A program made the translations under genes and the position numbers. Positions 53,045 through 62,509 of a DNA stretch of 64,000 bases are shown here, piece after piece. The notes beneath the pieces are model-generated. The model worked only from the letters and a program-made list of their open reading frames with translations. It was not told where the DNA came from and made no database searches. The DNA is from Candidatus Saccharimonadota bacterium (GTDB lineage Bacteria; Patescibacteriota; Saccharimonadia; Saccharimonadales; Saccharimonadaceae), in NCBI GenBank assembly GCA_017515105.1, contig JAFWHO010000004.1:124001-188000 (forward strand). Reading direction: 5' to 3'. Positions within the stretch are counted from its first letter, which is position 1; every line of letters begins with the position of its first letter.

Positions 53045-53052
53045 TTTTTGAC

Positions 53053-53745
53053 ATGGAAATTGCAATATTAATTATAGTTTTGATCATTTTGGCGGAGACG
53101 ACATTTTTGATGCTGAGAAAGCGCCTTACGATGCGCTCTGGCCAAAGAAAGATATATGTAGATACTTCTGTCCTGATTGACGGGAGAATCTTAAACGTGG
53201 CTCGGACCGGATTTATTGACGGAGATTTAATCGTATTAAAAAGCGTTCTAAGGGAACTGCAGCTAATTGCCGATAGCAAAGATAGCGAAAAAAGGACCCG
53301 AGCTCGGGCTGGCCTCGACAATGTGTCGGAGCTCGAACGTATTATCGAAGTCAACACTGAGGTAGTCGATGACGGAGATGAAAACAAAAAAGTTGACGAA
53401 CAACTTTTGAAATACGCAAAAGAGAATCGCGGCGTCGTGTTAACTATCGACTACAACCTTATTAAAGTAGCCGAGGCGGAGAGAATCGACACTCTTAACA
53501 TTAACGATTTAGCTCTTGCCGTCAGAACCGAATTCTTGCCTGGTGAAAAAATGCGCGTCAAAATTACCGAGAAGGGCTCTGGTCGCGGACAAGGTGTAGG
53601 CCATCTATCTAACGGCGCCATGGTGGTCGTAGACGGAGCCGGAAATAGAATCGGTAAAGAAGTAGAGGTGGAATTCTTGAGATTTCATGAAACTTCTTCC
53701 GGAAGAATGATTTTTGCAAAGCTCGTTCGAAGAACTAGAAAATAA
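53053..53745 (+). CDS. membrane-anchored PIN-TRAM protein (YacL-like)
   Basis: 230 aa. One N-terminal membrane helix is followed by a PIN nuclease domain (about 35-160; acidic residues in YVDTSVLIDGRI, LRELQLIADS and LTIDYNL) and a TRAM RNA-binding domain (about 168-230). YacL-type proteins have four helices; only one is kept here. It is probably an RNase at the membrane. It starts 8 nt after the phosphoketolase stop. Confidence 0.88.
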   Translation: MEIAILIIVLIILAETTFLMLRKRLTMRSGQRKIYVDTSVLIDGRILNVARTGFIDGDLIVLKSVLRELQLIADSKDSEKRTRARAGLDNVSELERIIEVNTEVVDDGDENKKVDEQLLKYAKENRGVVLTIDYNLIKVAEAERIDTLNINDLALAVRTEFLPGEKMRVKITEKGSGRGQGVGHLSNGAMVVVDGAGNRIGKEVEVEFLRFHETSSGRMIFAKLVRRTRK

Positions 53746-53770
53746 AATAACCCCTAGGGGTTATTTTATT
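53743..53770. terminator. bidirectional terminator
   Basis: AAAATAACCCC-TAGG-GGTTATTTT between two convergent genes. Confidence 0.9.
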
Positions 53771-53786
53771 TAGGAGATACCTGTCT

Positions 53787-56537
53787 TTAGTTCTTCTTTT
53801 TAGTACTGTCGTCAACCTTTTGCTTCGGAGTGAGGTTCATTTGAGTGGAAGCAACATATCCCGCTGAGTCGGAAACCATGAGTTTGATGGCGGACTCGGT
53901 CCCATTCAAAGTGTAACCGTTGATCTTGCCGTCGCCACTGACAGAGATGTTATTGTAGTCGGTTGTGTTGCCGTTCACGGTGACTTGGAGGGTATACCCA
54001 GCGATATCGTTGGTACCTTTTTTGACGGATGCAATGATATCGTTGCCACTGGTTGACAATGATACTTGCGGCGGTGTATATGAACAGGTATCGCTTGCGT
54101 CGCGGTTGTATGGCTCCGGAACGTTATATACGTCTTTCCCGGTCATAGGATCGGTAACCTTGGTAACCTCTACTTCGATCTTATAATCTTCAGGCGTACA
54201 TTCTGCTGCTAATAAATGGTTATAGCGGTTGAAGGTGAGGGTTTCTTTGGAAACACCAGAGTTCTTGGAAGCGTTGAACCAACTTGGCCAGATATCTGTC
54301 TTACCATTGACAGTGAGGGTCTGAATACCGGCTGGGCGAGCTGGCTGATCACCAGAGTGCCAACGGCCATCGGGTTCGTAAACCTCCTTATGGACGCGTT
54401 CCATGTAAGTACCGACTGTGTTCCTGGCTACATCATTAGCGTTTGATGATAGACCAGCACCATCGTGGTTACCGTTCCAAACGAAAGTAGAGACGGCAGT
54501 GGAATAGCTTTCGATTAGGGAGTCCTTGGTAACTGCAGAGTTTGTAGTAGTGGTGGTGCCAGTCTTGGTGGCTGTCCATACGCCCGGAACTACGTAACCG
54601 TAACTCTGCGAGCCGCCTGGAGCGTAAATACCAAAGCGCGCGCTTGGGTCTGCCAAGATGTTCGAAACCATGTAAGCTACTTGGTCGTCTACCACACGAG
54701 TAGCTTCGGTGTCGGTCCAAGCATCGATTGTCTCGCCGGATGAATTCTTAACCTCAAGTACGTATGCTAGATCTTTGTATGAACCGCCGCGCGCTAGAGA
54801 TGCGTAAGCATTGGCGTGTTCTACCATCTTGACGCCACAACCGGAACCGATTGCGATAGAAAGGCCATAGCCTTCACGACCCTCACAGTAAGATGTGTCA
54901 CCTAAGGCGTGAGCAATTTCGAGGGAATTATCGATACCGTTAATATAAAGCGCCTTGACTGCAGCGATGTTTAGAGAGTGACCGAGTGAGAAACGAATAG
55001 TGACTGGGCCATAGAATTGACCTGTAGCGTTTGTAAGTGAACAGCTACCTGAATAACCTGCACAATATAGGCTATTGATATTCTCATCTCTCAAAATACT
55101 ACCTGGACCATAGTTAATACCTTCACGCTGCATAAATAGCGGTGAGTAATCAAGAATAGGCTTAATAGATGAGCCCGGCTCAATCAATGAATCGGTAGTA
55201 ACATTCAATTCGCCATATGTAGGGTTAAAGAAGTCGGCAGAACCAACCATAGCTACGACCTGCGAAGTCTCGACGTCAACTGAAACCAGGGCCACGTTAT
55301 CACTCTTGTTTTTGTAGGTATAACCCATGCCAACTTGGACTGCATCTTCGGCGATCTTCTGGGCGCGGAGATCAAGAGTTGTCTTGATGGTCCAACCACC
55401 AGCACGCATAGTCGAAATACCATATTTGTCTTCGAGCTGTTTCTTAACTTCTAGTACGAAGTGCGGAGCCAACATACCGGCGTATTGGTTAGACTCAGGC
55501 TGAATGGTATCGAGAATAGCAACTTCTTTGGCCGCCTTAGCCTCGTCTTCGGTGATATAACCCATGGAAACCATGTCGTCCAAAACTTTATGCTGACGTT
55601 CAATTAGCATTTCATTGCCATATATATTATATGGGTTCAAAACGGCAGGGTTGTTCGGGATAGCAGCAAGAAGAGCGGATTCGGCAAGAGTCAAATCTTT
55701 AGCGGATTTACCAAAATAAGTCTGTGCAGCGGATTCTACACCGTTACGACGTCCGCCATATGGAGATTGGTTGAGGTACATGGTAAGAATCTCTTCCTTG
55801 GAATACATTTTCTCAAGCTCGACGGACAGAATTAACTCTTTGATCTTACGCTGAAGACCACCACGGTTCGCACTGGCAGCTTCATCGGAGAAATAAACCT
55901 GTTTGATGAGCTGTTGGGTCAAAGTAGAACCACCTTGGACACCATGGCCGCCTACCGTAGACAAAGTAGCACGGATCAAAGCGAAGAAATCTACGCCATG
56001 GTGATTGTAGAAGTTCCTATCCTCGATAGCAACAGTGGCTTTGTACATATAATCCGAAATATCGTCGCCACTTACCACCAAACGATAGTCTTCGTTACCG
56101 GTATCTTTCCAAAGCAGCTCGCCGTTACGATCAAGATAAGTATTTACGGTCTCAGAAATAGACATCTCGTCGAGGCGAATTTCCTCGAGATCTTTCTTGT
56201 AATAAAGGAAAAGACCACCAATGAAGATAATACCGATTAAGAAACAAGCGGCTAGAAATTTCAAAATGGCTTTCTGGCCACGCCAAGAGAACCACCATTT
56301 AGCAACACGCTTTGGATGGAGTCTTGCGAAGAAGCGCTTGACTGGCTCCTTTGGAAGTTTGGCAAGTTCTTCGGCACGACGGCGTGCGGTTGCCTCCTTC
56401 TTAGCTCGATGCTTGTAACTCAAGCTCGAGTAAAGATTCATATTCTTGTTCTTATTCGCAGTTTTTTTAGATGATTTCGTCTTATTGGACTTCTTAGCAT
56501 CCTTCGGCAAAATCACCTCAGATTTCTTTTTAGTCAT
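53787..56537 (-). CDS. ponA: class A penicillin-binding protein (PBP1A type)
   Basis: 916 aa. A lysine-rich cytoplasmic tail (1-88) leads to one membrane helix (about 91-112) and a GT51 glycosyltransferase domain with E162 in EDRNFYNHHG and GGSTLTQQL. The transpeptidase domain carries S446xxK449, S511LN513 and K648TG650. The last 130 residues are Ig-like and T/S/N-rich. It polymerises and crosslinks peptidoglycan from lipid II, which MurJ, encoded next door on the opposite strand, exports. Confidence 0.95.
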   Translation of the reverse strand: MTKKKSEVILPKDAKKSNKTKSSKKTANKNKNMNLYSSLSYKHRAKKEATARRRAEELAKLPKEPVKRFFARLHPKRVAKWWFSWRGQKAILKFLAACFLIGIIFIGGLFLYYKKDLEEIRLDEMSISETVNTYLDRNGELLWKDTGNEDYRLVVSGDDISDYMYKATVAIEDRNFYNHHGVDFFALIRATLSTVGGHGVQGGSTLTQQLIKQVYFSDEAASANRGGLQRKIKELILSVELEKMYSKEEILTMYLNQSPYGGRRNGVESAAQTYFGKSAKDLTLAESALLAAIPNNPAVLNPYNIYGNEMLIERQHKVLDDMVSMGYITEDEAKAAKEVAILDTIQPESNQYAGMLAPHFVLEVKKQLEDKYGISTMRAGGWTIKTTLDLRAQKIAEDAVQVGMGYTYKNKSDNVALVSVDVETSQVVAMVGSADFFNPTYGELNVTTDSLIEPGSSIKPILDYSPLFMQREGINYGPGSILRDENINSLYCAGYSGSCSLTNATGQFYGPVTIRFSLGHSLNIAAVKALYINGIDNSLEIAHALGDTSYCEGREGYGLSIAIGSGCGVKMVEHANAYASLARGGSYKDLAYVLEVKNSSGETIDAWTDTEATRVVDDQVAYMVSNILADPSARFGIYAPGGSQSYGYVVPGVWTATKTGTTTTTNSAVTKDSLIESYSTAVSTFVWNGNHDGAGLSSNANDVARNTVGTYMERVHKEVYEPDGRWHSGDQPARPAGIQTLTVNGKTDIWPSWFNASKNSGVSKETLTFNRYNHLLAAECTPEDYKIEVEVTKVTDPMTGKDVYNVPEPYNRDASDTCSYTPPQVSLSTSGNDIIASVKKGTNDIAGYTLQVTVNGNTTDYNNISVSGDGKINGYTLNGTESAIKLMVSDSAGYVASTQMNLTPKQKVDDSTKKKN

Positions 56538-56544
56538 ATAATAT

Positions 56545-56550
56545 ATTATA
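56545..56550 (-). promoter_or_regulatory. -10 box of ponA, leaderless
   Basis: GTGTATAAT on the minus strand ends 7 nt before the ATG at 56537. Confidence 0.65.
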
Positions 56551-56604
56551 CACTATGTTTTAAAAAACATAAATATTTAATGTGTGTTATTATTATATAC
56601 ATAA

Positions 56605-58245
56605 ATGAGAAAATTTAAGTTTAAGTCCGTGGTGGCACTGGCCAATATGAAGTTGTCTGTGAAATCGGCAGCTATTGTTTTGGCTTCTTCGACGCTAATT
56701 TCGGCGTTACTTGGGCTGTTCCGCGACCGGCTTTTGAACTCTTATTATCTCGGGACTTATCCGACTGGGATCGATGCTTATACGGCAGCTTTCACGATTC
56801 CTGATTTCATGTTTTTCATTTTAACTTCTGGGGCTCTCGCCGTATCATTTATTCCGGTATTTAATCAAAGACTTGCTACCGGTAACAAGAAGTCGGCCTG
56901 GGAAATGTCTTCTAGCCTAATTAATTTATTGGCACTTTTGACTCTAGTTGCCAGTGTCTTAATTATGATTTTTGCAGACCCATTGATCCGCTACGTAGTA
57001 AGCCCGGGACTAGATGAATCTGGTATGGTGCTCGCTATAAATATGACGCGTGTGATTGCAATTAATCCGTTCCTGTTTAGTATCGCGACGGTTCTCACTT
57101 CTATGCAGCAGGCAGTGGGACGCTTTATTTTCTACGCATTTGCGCCCGCTATATATAATATAGGTATTATTATTGGTATTACTTGCTTCACAGGTGGAAT
57201 TAATCTCTTTGGAGTACAGGTTTTCGAAGGCGGTATTATGGGTGTGGCACTTGGCGTGATTCTTGGCGCAATAATGCAACTAATTGTTTCTTTGATCGGG
57301 CTATTCGGGCTCGGCTTTGACTATGTTTTCAAGATTTACTGGCGGAACCAAGGTTTCAGAACTATTCTAAGACTCTTGCCGCCGCGCTCTTTGGACCAGG
57401 GAATTGATTACGTAAATGCTCTTGTAAGTACAAACCTTTCTTCCAGAATGGGGGCCGGGGCAGTCCGTTCGTTTGACCAGGCCACGACGCTTCATACTGT
57501 ACCAGTTAGCTTGGTTGGGGTGGCGATTTCAACGGCATTTTTCCCGAAATTAACTGAAGAGCTAGGTAATGGCGATAAACGTAAATTTAACGACACCTTT
57601 AGGCAAGCACTTAGAATGATTATTTGGATTGCTTTGCCGATTTCGATCATTGCGTTCTTTGGACGCGGTTATGTGACAAGCTTTATTTCAAACATTGGTA
57701 ATAATGATAGTAACGGCACGATTTCTTCGATTCTCGGTACTTTGTGTATTGCGATATTTGCAAAATCGGTATTTCATATTGCATCGCGTGGTTTTTATGC
57801 ATACCAGGACACGAAGACGCCGTTTCTAGTATCGATCGTGGCAATTGGTTCAACTATTGGGCTGATGGTCCTTTTCTCGATACTTGGTTGGGGCGTTGAT
57901 GGGCTAGGCATCGCGCAATCAATTGGCGCGGTGTTTGAGATTATCATCCTGCTTGCGATTTTGCAGCGACGCTCCAGGGGGGTGTTACTCGATAAGGCTT
58001 TTTGGCAGGGAATGATTAGGATGTTAATTGCGACCGTCATTACTGGCTGTGTTGCGTTCTCTATGACGAAGTTCGTGCCTTTGATGGCGACCGATAATTC
58101 GCTCGTGATTACAATTCCTAAATTCTTGCTGATTTCAATCGTTTCGATTATCGCATATCTTTTGGCAAGTTATTTCTTGAATATCAAAGAATCTAAACCG
58201 ATTTTTGAATTTATCAAGAAAAAACTCTTTAAGAACGTCAAATAG
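56605..58245 (+). CDS. murJ: lipid II flippase MurJ
   Basis: 546 aa with about 14 hydrophobic helices of the MOP superfamily. RDRLLNSYYLGTYPTGIDAYTAAF near the start, FNQRLATGNKKSAWEMSSSL, and the GAGAVRSFDQATTLHTVPVSLVGVAIS segment match MurJ/MviN. It flips undecaprenyl-PP-MurNAc-pentapeptide-GlcNAc to the outside. The promoter region is AT-rich and the leader is short. Confidence 0.95.
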   Translation: MRKFKFKSVVALANMKLSVKSAAIVLASSTLISALLGLFRDRLLNSYYLGTYPTGIDAYTAAFTIPDFMFFILTSGALAVSFIPVFNQRLATGNKKSAWEMSSSLINLLALLTLVASVLIMIFADPLIRYVVSPGLDESGMVLAINMTRVIAINPFLFSIATVLTSMQQAVGRFIFYAFAPAIYNIGIIIGITCFTGGINLFGVQVFEGGIMGVALGVILGAIMQLIVSLIGLFGLGFDYVFKIYWRNQGFRTILRLLPPRSLDQGIDYVNALVSTNLSSRMGAGAVRSFDQATTLHTVPVSLVGVAISTAFFPKLTEELGNGDKRKFNDTFRQALRMIIWIALPISIIAFFGRGYVTSFISNIGNNDSNGTISSILGTLCIAIFAKSVFHIASRGFYAYQDTKTPFLVSIVAIGSTIGLMVLFSILGWGVDGLGIAQSIGAVFEIIILLAILQRRSRGVLLDKAFWQGMIRMLIATVITGCVAFSMTKFVPLMATDNSLVITIPKFLLISIVSIIAYLLASYFLNIKESKPIFEFIKKKLFKNVK

Positions 58246-58265
58246 ATGCTATAATTATTAATGTT

Positions 58266-58553
58266 ATGGAAATAAAACGCGAGGATATTCTACATCTTGC
58301 CGATTTATCGGAATTTGCTTTGGATGAGAAAGAGACCGAGTCTCTGGGTGGAGATTTGCAAGAGATTATTGGTTATATTTCTCAGCTTGACGAATTAGAT
58401 ACCTCTGATATCCAGCCCACTTATCAAGTGTTTGAGATGGAGAACATTTGGAGGGATGATGAGATTTTGCCACAAGACGCTACGCGTGAGCAGCTTCTGG
58501 CGCTTACTAAGAATGAAAAAGATAATCAAATAAAGGTTCCAAAAGTATTATGA
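58266..58553 (+). CDS. gatC: Asp/Glu-tRNA amidotransferase subunit C
   Basis: 95 aa. KREDILHLADLSEFALDEKE, LGGDLQEIIGYISQLDELDT and a KVPKVL end are typical GatC. It stabilises GatA and links it to GatB. TGCTATAAT ends 10 nt before the ATG. It overlaps gatA by 4 nt. Confidence 0.93.
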   Translation: MEIKREDILHLADLSEFALDEKETESLGGDLQEIIGYISQLDELDTSDIQPTYQVFEMENIWRDDEILPQDATREQLLALTKNEKDNQIKVPKVL

Positions 58554-60019
58554 AAATAGCAGATAAGAGCACGAGTGCCGAGAAACTCGTAAGGGATGCG
58601 CTGGAAAAAGCAAAGAAATACGCCGAGTATAATATTTTTACGTTTTTGAATGAAGAAGGCGCTCTTAAGAAGGCTCGCGAAATTGACGCGCGAATTAAAA
58701 AAGGTGAGAAAGTCGGGAAGCTAGCCGGCGTGCCGTATGCTTTAAAAGATAATTTCTTGTCGCCAGAAGGCGAGACGACGGCTTCGGCACATATTTTGGA
58801 GGGATTTGTTAGCCCAATTACGGCTACCGCAGTCGCTAAGCTGGAGGCAGAAGGCGCGATCATGATTGGGCGCACTAACTTGGACGCATTCGCGCATGGA
58901 TCTTCGACCGAGAACTCTTACTTCGGTCCGACATTGAACTCGCGCGACAAGAAAAGAGTGGCCGGTGGCTCATCGGGCGGCTCTGCGGTGGCGGTGGCGC
59001 TTGATATCGTAGAATTTGCAACCGGAACTGATACTGGTGGCTCGATTCGCCAACCAGCATCGTTTAACGGTGTTTATGGCTTAAAGCCAACTTATGGTTG
59101 CATTTCGCGTTATGGCGTCGTCGCAATGGCATCATCAACGGACTGTATTGGCTTCTTTACTAAGACTCCAGACGACATGGACCTCTTAATGAGCATTGCT
59201 TCGGGTCAAGATCCGAAGGATATGACTACGTTGCCAGATTATTATAATACCGACGCGGACACTGAATTAAGCGATTTGAGGCCGTCCTGGGCAACGGGAG
59301 CGGATAGAGCGCCGGAGCCCCGTAACGACGGGCGCGAAGGCGCGTGCCGAGGATCACTTAATTCTAGTGTCCGCATTGGCATCATAAAAGACTTCGACAA
59401 CGAGTCGGTGGATTCGGATATTCGTGAAGCATTGAAGAAGAAAGTCGAATTGTTGAAGTCAAAAGGTCATGAGATTGTGGAGCTTGAAATGCCGGCTCTT
59501 AAATATGGTTTGGCTGCATACTATATCATCGTACCAGCCGAAGTTGCTAGTAATCTTTCGAGATATGACGGCGTGCGCTATGGCTTCCGCTCGGAGAAAT
59601 CTGACGATCTTGATGCTTTGTACTATAACACGCGCTTTGAAGGGTTTATGCCTGAGAATAAGCGCCGCATCATGATTGGGAACTTTGTGCTTTCATCTGG
59701 ATTTTATGATGCATATTTCTTAAAAGCAGCTAAGGCGAGAACTATGATTATTAACGAATACGAGAAGGCCTTCTCGGAATGTGACTTCATTTTGACGCCG
59801 GTATCACCAAATCCAGCCTTTAAACTAGGCGAAAAGGTTAACGACCCGGTAGCGATGTATCTAGAAGATGTGATGAGTGTTTCTCTTAACCTAGCTGGCG
59901 TACCAGGACTTACGATCCCAGCTGGCGAGACCAAGGATGGACTCGCAGTTGGCTTACAGCTGGTTGGCCCAAGGCGTAGTGACAAGGCGTTAATTGAATT
60001 TAGTAAGGAGTTAGCATGA
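58550..60019 (+). CDS. gatA: Asp/Glu-tRNA amidotransferase subunit A (amidase)
   Basis: 489 aa. The amidase signature and Lys-Ser-Ser triad are intact: K66 in YALKDNF, the Ser pair in GGSSGGSAVAVA (141-145) and S165 in DTGGSIRQPASFNG. It releases ammonia from Gln for GatB. An insertion of about 30 residues (about 242-271; R/G/P/A-rich) interrupts the protein, encoded by a very GC-rich patch at 59273-59362 with a palindromic core. The next gene overlaps its stop. Confidence 0.95.
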   Translation: MKIADKSTSAEKLVRDALEKAKKYAEYNIFTFLNEEGALKKAREIDARIKKGEKVGKLAGVPYALKDNFLSPEGETTASAHILEGFVSPITATAVAKLEAEGAIMIGRTNLDAFAHGSSTENSYFGPTLNSRDKKRVAGGSSGGSAVAVALDIVEFATGTDTGGSIRQPASFNGVYGLKPTYGCISRYGVVAMASSTDCIGFFTKTPDDMDLLMSIASGQDPKDMTTLPDYYNTDADTELSDLRPSWATGADRAPEPRNDGREGACRGSLNSSVRIGIIKDFDNESVDSDIREALKKKVELLKSKGHEIVELEMPALKYGLAAYYIIVPAEVASNLSRYDGVRYGFRSEKSDDLDALYYNTRFEGFMPENKRRIMIGNFVLSSGFYDAYFLKAAKARTMIINEYEKAFSECDFILTPVSPNPAFKLGEKVNDPVAMYLEDVMSVSLNLAGVPGLTIPAGETKDGLAVGLQLVGPRRSDKALIEFSKELA

Positions 60020-60438
60020 TGGACGGCGGAGTAGTAACGCTTTATATTGCGATTTTTATAGTGGTGGCACTAGTTTTTGTGGCGGTACTTCTGACCGGCA
60101 AGCGTAAACACCATTTTAATGTTGAGCAGTATCAGACGAGGTTTCTCGAAATCGAAAACAGTCTCAAAAAAGAGAACACTTCGAGTTACATTACGACGAT
60201 TATTAATGGAGATAAATTACTCGACAGAGCTATGATTGAGGCGGGTATTCCTGGTAAAACCATGGGCGACAGATTAAAGCGCGCCGGCGATAAATTTAGC
60301 GACATAAATGCAGTTTGGCGAGCCCATAAACTGCGCAACGCCATCGCGCACGAAGCCGATTTCGAGATTGGATACAAACAAGCGTCAAACGCTCTTGCGA
60401 TTTATAAACAAGCGTTAAAGGATTTAGGAGCAATATGA
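60016..60438 (+). CDS. membrane protein embedded between gatA and gatB
   Basis: 140 aa. One N-terminal helix (about residues 7-27) is followed by a helical cytoplasmic domain. It contains GDRLKRAGDKFSDINAVWRAHKLRNAIAHE, an RNxIAHE ending seen in HEPN-like and other helical proteins. It overlaps both gatA (4 nt) and gatB (4 nt), so it is tightly coupled to the amidotransferase. I know no functional link. It may anchor or regulate GatCAB or be an unrelated passenger. Confidence 0.75.
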   Translation: MMDGGVVTLYIAIFIVVALVFVAVLLTGKRKHHFNVEQYQTRFLEIENSLKKENTSSYITTIINGDKLLDRAMIEAGIPGKTMGDRLKRAGDKFSDINAVWRAHKLRNAIAHEADFEIGYKQASNALAIYKQALKDLGAI

Positions 60439-61847
60439 AATATTTACCTACGATCGGAATAGAATGCCACGTACAACTTTGTACTAAAACGAAGCTATTT
60501 TCTGAGGTGGACAATGACGCCAAGGATAAAGAACCAAATTCCTGTGTCTCGCCTGTTTGTTATGCACTTCCTGGGATGTTGCCGAGGCTAAATGGCGAAG
60601 CGATCAAGATGGCAATTTTGGCTGGGCGTGCAATGAACTGCGAAATTAACGCCCATTCGCGCTTTGATCGCAAACATTATTTTTACCCAGATTCGCCTAA
60701 AGGTTATCAGATTACACAATTCTATGAACCGATCATCGGCGAAGGCTTCGTGGAACTCCCGTCTGGGACCAAGGTCCGTATTGAGCACGCTCACCTCGAA
60801 GGTGATGCCGGAAAGTTGACGCATTTTGATACTTATTCATTGGTAGATTTGAACCGTGTTGATACACCTTTGATCGAAATTGTGTCGATGCCAGATATCC
60901 ACTCGGCTAAGGACGCACATGATTATTGTAAAGAGCTTTGGAGATTGATGTGCTACGCCGGGGTAACCAATGGTGATCTGTACAATGGAAACATGCGGTT
61001 CGATGTCAATATTTCGATCGCAGCAGAGGGCGCGAAAGAACTCGGAACCAGGGCAGAAGTCAAGAACTTGAACTCATTTAGAAGCGTCGAGCGTGCCGTG
61101 GAATACGAAATCAAGCGCCAAAGCAAATTGCTTGATGCTGGCAAAAAGGTTGTCCAGGAGACGCGCGGTTGGAATGATGCCAAGGGCGAAACCACTGGTC
61201 AGCGTTCTAAGGAAGAGGCTAAGGATTACCGTTATATGCCAGAACCAGATCTGCCACCGATTAACCTCAGTGCAGAGTTTATCGATGAGGAGTCAGCAAA
61301 GCTTCCTTTGATGCCAAAAGATTACCGCGAGGCGTTTGGTGGCGTGATTGCTGAGGATATTTTGGAAATCTTGCTAGATTATCCAAGTTTGATGCAGAAA
61401 TTGAAGGAAATTGATAACAAATATGTAAAGAGTGTTTCAAATCTGTTCGCTTCGGTACTTCTTGCCGAAGAGAAGTCGGCGGAGTATTTGAATGATTTGC
61501 CGAGTGCGGCCGATCTTAATGAACTCTCTTCGATGAACGAGAAGAAGGAACTATCCTCTACTGCTACAAAAGAGGTATTCCTAAGACTATTTGACCCACA
61601 AATGAAGGGAAGAGGCGCGAAAAACATCGCTAAGGAGCTTGGCCTAATCCAGGAAAACGATCTGGGCGCACTCGAGAAAATCGTCGATACCGTATTAGCT
61701 AAGCCGGAGACGGCCAAGGCGCAAGAAGATTTCAAAGCTGGGCAGGAAAAAGTCTTAGGGTTCCTGGTGGGGCAGGTGATGAAAGAGTCCCACGGCAAGG
61801 CTAATCCATCTGTAGTTCAGGATATTTTACGAAAAAAGCTAAGCTAG
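60435..61847 (+). CDS. gatB: Asp/Glu-tRNA amidotransferase subunit B
   Basis: 470 aa. GIECHVQLCTKTKLFSE, YALPGMLPRLN, RFDRKHYFYPDSPKGYQIT, VDLNRVDTPLIEIVSMPD and the C-terminal YqeY-like tail domain are diagnostic. It activates misacylated Glu-tRNA-Gln or Asp-tRNA-Asn and transfers ammonia to it. With gatC and gatA this forms one operon, implying that the cell lacks GlnRS and/or AsnRS. Confidence 0.96.
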   Translation: MKYLPTIGIECHVQLCTKTKLFSEVDNDAKDKEPNSCVSPVCYALPGMLPRLNGEAIKMAILAGRAMNCEINAHSRFDRKHYFYPDSPKGYQITQFYEPIIGEGFVELPSGTKVRIEHAHLEGDAGKLTHFDTYSLVDLNRVDTPLIEIVSMPDIHSAKDAHDYCKELWRLMCYAGVTNGDLYNGNMRFDVNISIAAEGAKELGTRAEVKNLNSFRSVERAVEYEIKRQSKLLDAGKKVVQETRGWNDAKGETTGQRSKEEAKDYRYMPEPDLPPINLSAEFIDEESAKLPLMPKDYREAFGGVIAEDILEILLDYPSLMQKLKEIDNKYVKSVSNLFASVLLAEEKSAEYLNDLPSAADLNELSSMNEKKELSSTATKEVFLRLFDPQMKGRGAKNIAKELGLIQENDLGALEKIVDTVLAKPETAKAQEDFKAGQEKVLGFLVGQVMKESHGKANPSVVQDILRKKLS

Positions 61848-61898
61848 TTTATTGCCATTGTATGGTAAAATGAAGATATACTAACACAAGGAGGTTTT

Positions 61899-62396
61899 AT
61901 GGCAAAAAACAAAACTGGTCTATGCGTAGGCATTGCCGCGGTGATCGTTGTGGTTGCGGTGGTCGTAGGGGTGATTATTGCAAATAATAACAAGGCTGGT
62001 AACGGCGACAACGGCGGGAATGGCGGTGGTGACACTTCGCAAACGACTGGGCTCAGCGCTGCAGATTTGGCAAATGTTGACGAAACTATTACTTTCGGTG
62101 ATTTTGATGCTATGCAAACTTTGTCAAAGAGCATCCAGAATGGCGAAAAAACCGGGAAGGTAGTGAAGATTGACGGGCTAGTATCAAAGCCAGGTACCAC
62201 TTATAGTATCGTCCAGGAAAACGAAGGTGGTACCAAGAAGATCGGCACGAAATTCGTGATTGAAGGCGCAGACACTTCTGCTTATCCGAAGGAAGGCGAC
62301 CACGTCGTGATTACCGGTAAGGTAATTGAAGATCCAAATACGGCATTGTCATTCTATATCGAGACTATCGCAGAGAAGGTCGAAGTAAAAGAATAA
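61899..62396 (+). CDS. membrane-anchored OB-fold-like protein
   Basis: 165 aa. One N-terminal helix (about 9-28), a glycine/asparagine-rich linker (GDNGGNGGGD) and a beta-rich domain (about 75-165) with VVKIDGLVSKPGTTYSIVQ, TKFVIEG and DHVVITGKVIED strands. The spacing suggests an OB fold of the tRNA-anti-like or DUF3127 type, but I cannot name it. It is exported and tethered. GGAGG precedes the ATG. Confidence 0.7.
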   Translation: MAKNKTGLCVGIAAVIVVVAVVVGVIIANNNKAGNGDNGGNGGGDTSQTTGLSAADLANVDETITFGDFDAMQTLSKSIQNGEKTGKVVKIDGLVSKPGTTYSIVQENEGGTKKIGTKFVIEGADTSAYPKEGDHVVITGKVIEDPNTALSFYIETIAEKVEVKE

Positions 62397-62409
62397 TCTG
62401 ACTTCAAGA

Positions 62410-62440
62410 AAGCGAGCTCTTATATAAGGCTCGCTTTTTT
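62410..62440 (+). terminator. terminator of the OB-fold-like gene
   Basis: AAGCGAGC-tcttatataag-GCTCGCTTTTTT. Confidence 0.88.
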
Positions 62441-62475
62441 GTTGCCATGGATAGCTTAGATTAAGCAGAAACATC

Positions 62476-62503
62476 TTGACTTTTTATCAGAGTGTGCTAT
62501 AAT
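62476..62503 (+). promoter_or_regulatory. promoter of the second structured RNA
   Basis: TTGACT (62476-62481), 16-nt spacer, TGTGCTATAAT with the -10 box at 62498-62503. Like the RNA at 4.5 kb it has a real -35 box. Confidence 0.75.
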
Positions 62504-62509
62504 ATTGGT

